This document shows positions 59,261-64,000 of a DNA stretch of 64,000 nt, in pieces. The notes under the pieces are model-generated. The model did not search any database. It was not told where the DNA came from and saw only the letters and a program-made list of their open reading frames with translations. This DNA comes from Toxoplasma gondii ME49 (taxonomy: Eukaryota; Apicomplexa; Conoidasida; Eucoccidiorida; Sarcocystidae): assembly GCF_000006565.2 (NCBI RefSeq), contig NC_031476.1, positions 1,202,458 to 1,266,457 on the forward strand, in the 5' to 3' direction. Each line of letters starts with the position of its first letter. The first letter of the stretch is position 1. A program made the translations under genes and the position numbers.

Positions 59261-62200
59261 AGTCCACCTCAAATGTCTAAACCTGCCGAGCAGAGCCTCC
59301 GCGGTCCTCTGCCTTTTTGTTTCTCCCACCCTCTTTCTTGATTCTGCCGCATGGTTCGCGGGGTTGTTTCTGTCTCCATTAATCCGAGTTCTTCGCCTCG
59401 CTTGCATCTATAGCTTTGCGGGACCGTCCGTTCTCCAGATGATGTAGGCGCCGTTTTGGTGTTGTCTGCAGTCGGTGCTCTCGTCGCAGGCGCAGGCCAC
59501 GAGCGCCCGTCTCGAAAAGCGGCCTAGGTTGAGAACTGAAACGACGCAGTCTGAAGAGGCGACACTGTCTATGTTTCGTCGCAGAACGCGTAGGACAGGC
59601 GGGATCAAAGTAGGCGAACAGCCATCCCCCTTGTTCTCTCTCCAGGAAGTCGAGAAATAGAGGGAAAGTACCTCAAGGGTGCGCGTGCAGACAGAGCCAC
59701 AGGGTGTCATGAGAAAATGTCAACGAGGAGATTCAAAATGGGGGACGGCGGCGCGACAGCAGGGCTACTGGGCTCGCGCTCCGACATTTGGTTCGTCTGG
59801 GGATTACACCTGCTCCTCTTGTTTCCTCCTCCCAGTGACCACAAGGCTTCTCTGTTCCCCTCTTCCGGCACTTCGAACAGAAACCGCTCCACATTGGCCC
59901 ATATATTTGTATACGTAGACGAACGTCCTCTTCACAAACAACTAGATTTTGACATTTAAACAAACACGCGGTCACGCACGTACATGTCTCTGCATGCCAA
60001 TGCGTAGATCCAGGACAGTAAAGTACACTGCAGCCCGAGAAGGACGCCTTGTGTGCAAGCATGCGTTGGGTGTGCAAAGCGTGAAGCCTCTGACTTCTTT
60101 TGAAGTGTCTTGGCCGGCTTCTGAGCGCTCCGCATGCCCAGAGTAAACGTATGACGTGTCACGATCGCTCTTCTCTTGACGGCATACTCGGTGGTGGTGA
60201 TCTGGTCTCCTTTTGTCGTATGGGCCACTGAAAAAGCCCCGCGTTGCAACAAAACTTGAGCATCTTCGCCTGCCAAGTTACATTGGCTCTTAGTACACGC
60301 ATCCACGGCAACCGCGCTGTGTTGACAGGTGGAACTTTTCGTCAGCGTGACGGCACACACACATAAATTGACACAAACAACGGATTTTCGAGGTTTTCGG
60401 TCATGTCGACAAGACAGCCTAGATTTGAGAGGTCTTTGCTTTCCAAATGTTTTCATTTCTCCCTGTCACGGCCGTCATGCTGAGGTTTTGATTCAACACG
60501 GGGCCGCATCTGAAGATTACTGGAGAATCTGCCTTCACTGAAAACGAAACGAAGAGTCCTGGCACCGGAGCTCCTCTGTGGGCGAAACACTCACCACGGA
60601 CAAGCAGTAATCTGACGAGGTTAGCAGGCGTTCGGCATTAACTCGTACGGATAATGCCCACGTTGGCTGTGGTGGCGCTCGCTGCCACGAACAGTGAAGT
60701 CTGTGGAAACGGGAAGGTCTCATGGCGCGGTATTGATGTTAAAGCATTGGTAGCGTTTATCTGAATGTCGGCTGGTGGCTCATCAGGAGCCAGAAGCGTC
60801 AGTGCTATCTCGCGAAGAAACTCTTAGGGATCACTTGAGCAGCAGGAAGGCATTCGTACAATTCCATTTCATGATCTAGACTAGAAGGCAGACTTTATAT
60901 GCAAGATCACGTACGACTGTTTCCATACTGTCGAACCACGAACCATACATTGGCCATCAGAATCAGCTCTGCAGGCATTCTTCCCTGGAAGCGCTACCGC
61001 GACTTTGCGAGGATGTTCTGTGGTAAAGAGTATATATTCGTTGGTCTGTTCACATTTCATTCCGCCTGAGTAAACGTTCTGCACGCTGTTCTGCCAACGC
61101 AACGAGCACCGCCGTTCTCGGCTCTGTGCACACGGTTCGACTCCGTTCTGCGGCTGCAGAGGAAGTTTCGGAATCTCAACTACAGTAACTTTGCGCCGAG
61201 TCGAAACATCTGGAAGTGTTCTGTGGTCAACTGACAAGCGTGAAACGTGTGGAAAATGCCGGCTCCGAGCCGGCGTCTCTTCGAGTTGTCAAAGCAGGTC
61301 AGCAGCTGCCGCCGAAGAAAGCTTCAGGGCCCCGCCGACATCAGTGGATGGCAATTTGAGTTAAGAGAGCCCCGGAAGTGTGTGGCGAGACACCGAGGAC
61401 GTCTGTCCAGCCTCGAAGCCACGGGGCGACATCTTTCTGCCGAGAAGAATGTTGTTGTCCCCGATCAGCCAGAAATTACCTTGCGAGTTGTCTGGCTGTC
61501 TCTGCAGCCTATAATCGAAGCGTCCTTTTTCAGTCGCATTCAGATCCTAGAACGCATGCAAGAAAAAGGAGAGTCGCGCGCACACGACGGCATGCGATGT
61601 TGGAAAAAGCAGAGCCCACAAGTGTGGGGGTACGGCCCGTTTGCAGGGAAATATGTGCTGCTCTGATGAGCGGGTCGGAGCGGCCGGCAGCCCCTGAACA
61701 TGACGCGGTTTGTGTCTGCTCGTTTTTCACGGCGAAGGTCCCTTCAACAGCGGTCAACCGCTAACATTTCTTCTTCTCAGAATAAAGGTCGTGTCGTTTT
61801 GAATTTCCAGGTAAGCGAAACAAACCTGTCGACGCCCCCGAGCTACTCGCTCCCAGGATTTCTGGTGCTCCACAGCGCTGCAGAGTGACGCAGAGTTTTG
61901 TGGTGGACAAAATCTTATCTTGTGGCGGTTCAGCGCTCTGAACATCCAACAGCAGAAATGACGTTTTCCTGTATTCTGTGTGACGAATTGTCTGTTCTTT
62001 CCCCTCTTAGTAACGCCTCTGTAGAACCCACTGCGGGGCGGCGCGTGTATGCGTGGAGGTTGCCTTCTCTGTCCGGCTTTTCGCACGTTTGCTCCTGTGG
62101 CATTCCGTTTCCAACATTCGTGTTTGTACTGGGGTCCAGTCATCGGAAATAATCTTGCTCGGTTTCTCGTACTTGCTCGTGGAACTCGTCGCGGTTTCTG

Positions 62201-62782
62201 GTTGGCCGTTTACCAGTTATCGCGGCGAGCCCACACACACGGTTTCCCGTGACAGGCGGGGTTCTCGTGATCCAAGTTTCCTTTCCGTGCGAGGCTTTGT
62301 CAGATCTACGGTTTTACTTTCTCCGCGGTTTCCTCAGTCACACCCTTTCCTGGGGTGTCGACTGTGGGAGGGATGTTTCTGTCGCCACTGCGGGCAGCTG
62401 CCCCCCTCCTTCACCCCCACGCTCTGCTAAACGGTTCTTGTTTCACTATTTTCCTTCTCACTGTGCACACCCCTTCCCGTAGTATCGGCGATAGTCTGCT
62501 CGTCGTAATGTTTGTAGGAACAAGTTCCGGATTCCAGCTTTTTATGTCAAAAAACTTGTCTTCTGTCTGTCTTGCGACAGACTCGGATTTCTGGGGTGTT
62601 GTCGGCTCAACTGAGTCACTGTGATGAGGGAGCTTCGTAGACTGTATGGTTACATGTTCCGAAAGGACCGCCAGTTCTTCGAGATTGCGCGTTTCTTGAT
62701 CCGTGTCATTTCGCGAGTGCCTGTGCCCTCGTACGGTTTTCAGCATGTTTCCTTGTGCTTCGTCCCTGTTTGCAGATTCACC
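59261..62782. other. Long spacer before RPS25, one doubtful exon
   Basis: Begins with the nicalin 3' UTR. At 61254 a possible start codon opens MPAPSRRLFELSKQ before a GTCAGC donor-like site, and 61783-61812 (NKGRVVLNFQ) lies between an acceptor and a GTAAGC donor in the same phase; together they could begin a small gene I could not complete. Just before RPS25, TGTTTGCAG at about 62775 suggests a leader intron in its 5' UTR. No other gene supported. Confidence 0.35.
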
Positions 62783-63649
62783 ATGGCACCTAAGGAGAAG
62801 AAGACTAAAGAGCAGATCGCGGCGGCCGCCGCGGCTGGCAGCCGAAAGAACAAGAAGGTACGAATCCACCGTTCGCTTGAAGCCGCTCCGAACGTCGACA
62901 GTCGCACAAGCTCTTCTTTCTGTGGTTCACTGTGTTTCCTCTCTTGTTAAATTTGCGTTGTCGCTCGCGCGTCATTTTGTTGTCTGCGAGTGTCTTCCCC
63001 GATGTGCGTGTCCTGCGAGCTTCTCGCACATGTTCCGGTGTATATACGCCTCGACGCTCCCTCTGTTTCCACGGGCTTGTACACACGTCTGGTACCGCGC
63101 CTATGCGTTCTTGCGTCTCCTTCGGTGGACAGAACAGCCGTTTCCAAAGATCGGAGTGGAGAGCTCAGGATGACTTTCAATGATAGGTCCGACCTTCTTC
63201 TGTCTCTCGTGGGACTGGGAAGCGTTTGAGGACATCTTTGCTGACAATCCGACGCTGACGATGCTCTCCTTTCCTTCGCTCGCGTGTGGGGCTTTTTCTC
63301 GTGTAGTCAAGCGTTTTCGTCTCGTTCGTCGTCGTGGAACCTGCACACTTGTCAGTGCATGCACTGTGCGAGTTCTCCCGCCCGCGTTCCTCTGCAGAAA
63401 TGGTCCAAGGGCAAGAGCAAGGACAAGCTCAACCACTCCGTTCTCTTCGACAAGGCAACCTACGACAAGCTGCTTGCCGACATCCCCAAGGCTCGTCTGA
63501 TCACCCCGCACACTGTCTGCGAAAGACTGAAGGTGAATGCGTCGCTGGCGCGTCAGGCCATCCGCTACCTCAAGGACCAAGGCCTGATCAAGATTGTCGG
63601 CGAGCACCACCACTCCCAGTACATCTACACCAGAAACACCAGTGCCTAA
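62783..63649 (+). CDS. RPS25: 40S ribosomal protein eS25
   Basis: Two exons, 62783-62857 and 63398-63649 (phase 0, AAGAAG|GTACGA and CTCTGCAG|AAA), give 108 residues. The ATG is in CACCATGG. The N-terminus [19 protein letters not shown] is Lys/Ala-rich as usual. The second exon carries the winged-helix part: [60 protein letters not shown] and [18 protein letters not shown], all typical of eS25. It is a component of the small cytosolic ribosomal subunit near the P/E sites. Confidence 0.97.
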
Positions 63650-64000
63650 AAGTCGACGTTTCCTCGCGGGAGCAACTCCTGTGCGACTTGCCGCGGCGAT
63701 TCCTCGACTCTCGCTGGTTTCGTCCTGTACATACACGTATGCATGCAGCTGTGGGTTTAAGTGTGGATGTGCGGCTGCGGGGCGAACAGGGGAGCAGAGT
63801 ATGAGCAGACACTCAGACAATTGGGCGAGGTACCGCGGGTCGTCCTTGCTGGCGAGTCTTCCGCATGTCTCCGAAAACTAACTTTTGTTCAAGTCTTTTT
63901 CGAGTACACACACGAGAGTTGTGACTCTTCCTCGGTCGCAGGCGAATAGGTGAGAATGTGCGGAACACCAGAGTTCTTTGAGTAGGACAGGCCGCACACT
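63650..64000. other. RPS25 3' flank
   Basis: 3' UTR and flank of RPS25 to the window end. No coding or structural signal seen. Confidence 0.6.

Noticed and set aside
63101..63820. 239-codon minus-strand open frame
   Set aside because: Antisense to RPS25 exon 2.
1..64000. tRNA, rRNA, CRISPR, transposon or integrated organellar DNA
   Set aside because: Scanning both strands by eye gave no cloverleaf, spacer-repeat array, transposase or reverse transcriptase motif; a covariance-model search would be needed to exclude small RNAs.

Overview
The window looks like nuclear DNA of a coccidian apicomplexan, most likely Toxoplasma gondii or a very close relative (Hammondia, Neospora). The reasons are roughly 50% GC, genes split by short GT-AG introns, long low-complexity insertions in conserved proteins, abundant GCATGC motifs and TA/CATATA microsatellites in introns and spacers, and eukaryotic ribosomal, exosome and ER genes beside typical parasite families. 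Nothing prokaryotic is present (no operons, IS elements or CRISPR). Species and chromosome cannot be fixed from the sequence alone. Exon coordinates come from reading splice sites and keeping codon phase. Models that close exactly on phase are given higher confidence.

Layout: the 3' exons of an unrecognised gene (about 167-1258, +); ARV1 (2633-5212, -); a divergent promoter region (5213-6968); exosome subunit RRP41 (6969-10500, +, 6 exons); an unrecognised protein, probably helical (12109-13591, +, at least 7 exons); a secreted subtilisin-like protease (14978-17464, -, 3 exons); a 3.8 kb divergent spacer; a 1318-residue Ser/Thr kinase (21309-25265, +); a weak exon (27981-28161) and RPL38 (28449-28703, +); a secreted cysteine-repeat protein (30817-32563, -, 2 exons); a membrane-anchored protein with a bacterial-type solute-binding fold signature (35220-39030, +, 5 exons); a COPI-associated/TVP15-like membrane protein (41626-42483, -, 2 exons); mitochondrial uS11 (44505-46601, +, 3 exons); a single-span membrane protein (48387-49220, +); a tentative four-exon gene (50001-52155, -); nicalin (52867-59260, +, 11 exons); and RPS25 (62783-63649, +, 2 exons).

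Genes are independent transcription units, so neighbours do not form a pathway. Three of them (ARV1, the COPI-associated protein, nicalin) serve ER/Golgi membranes, and four (RRP41, RPL38, uS11m, RPS25) serve RNA processing and translation. The most unusual items are the cysteine-repeat protein, whose ten units keep an exact C-x10-C-x11-C-x8 spacing in two exons of five units each, and the solute-binding-like membrane protein. The long spacers at 17.5-21.3, 25.3-28.0, 28.7-30.8, 32.6-35.2, 39.0-41.6 and 59.3-62.8 kb hold no gene I can support.
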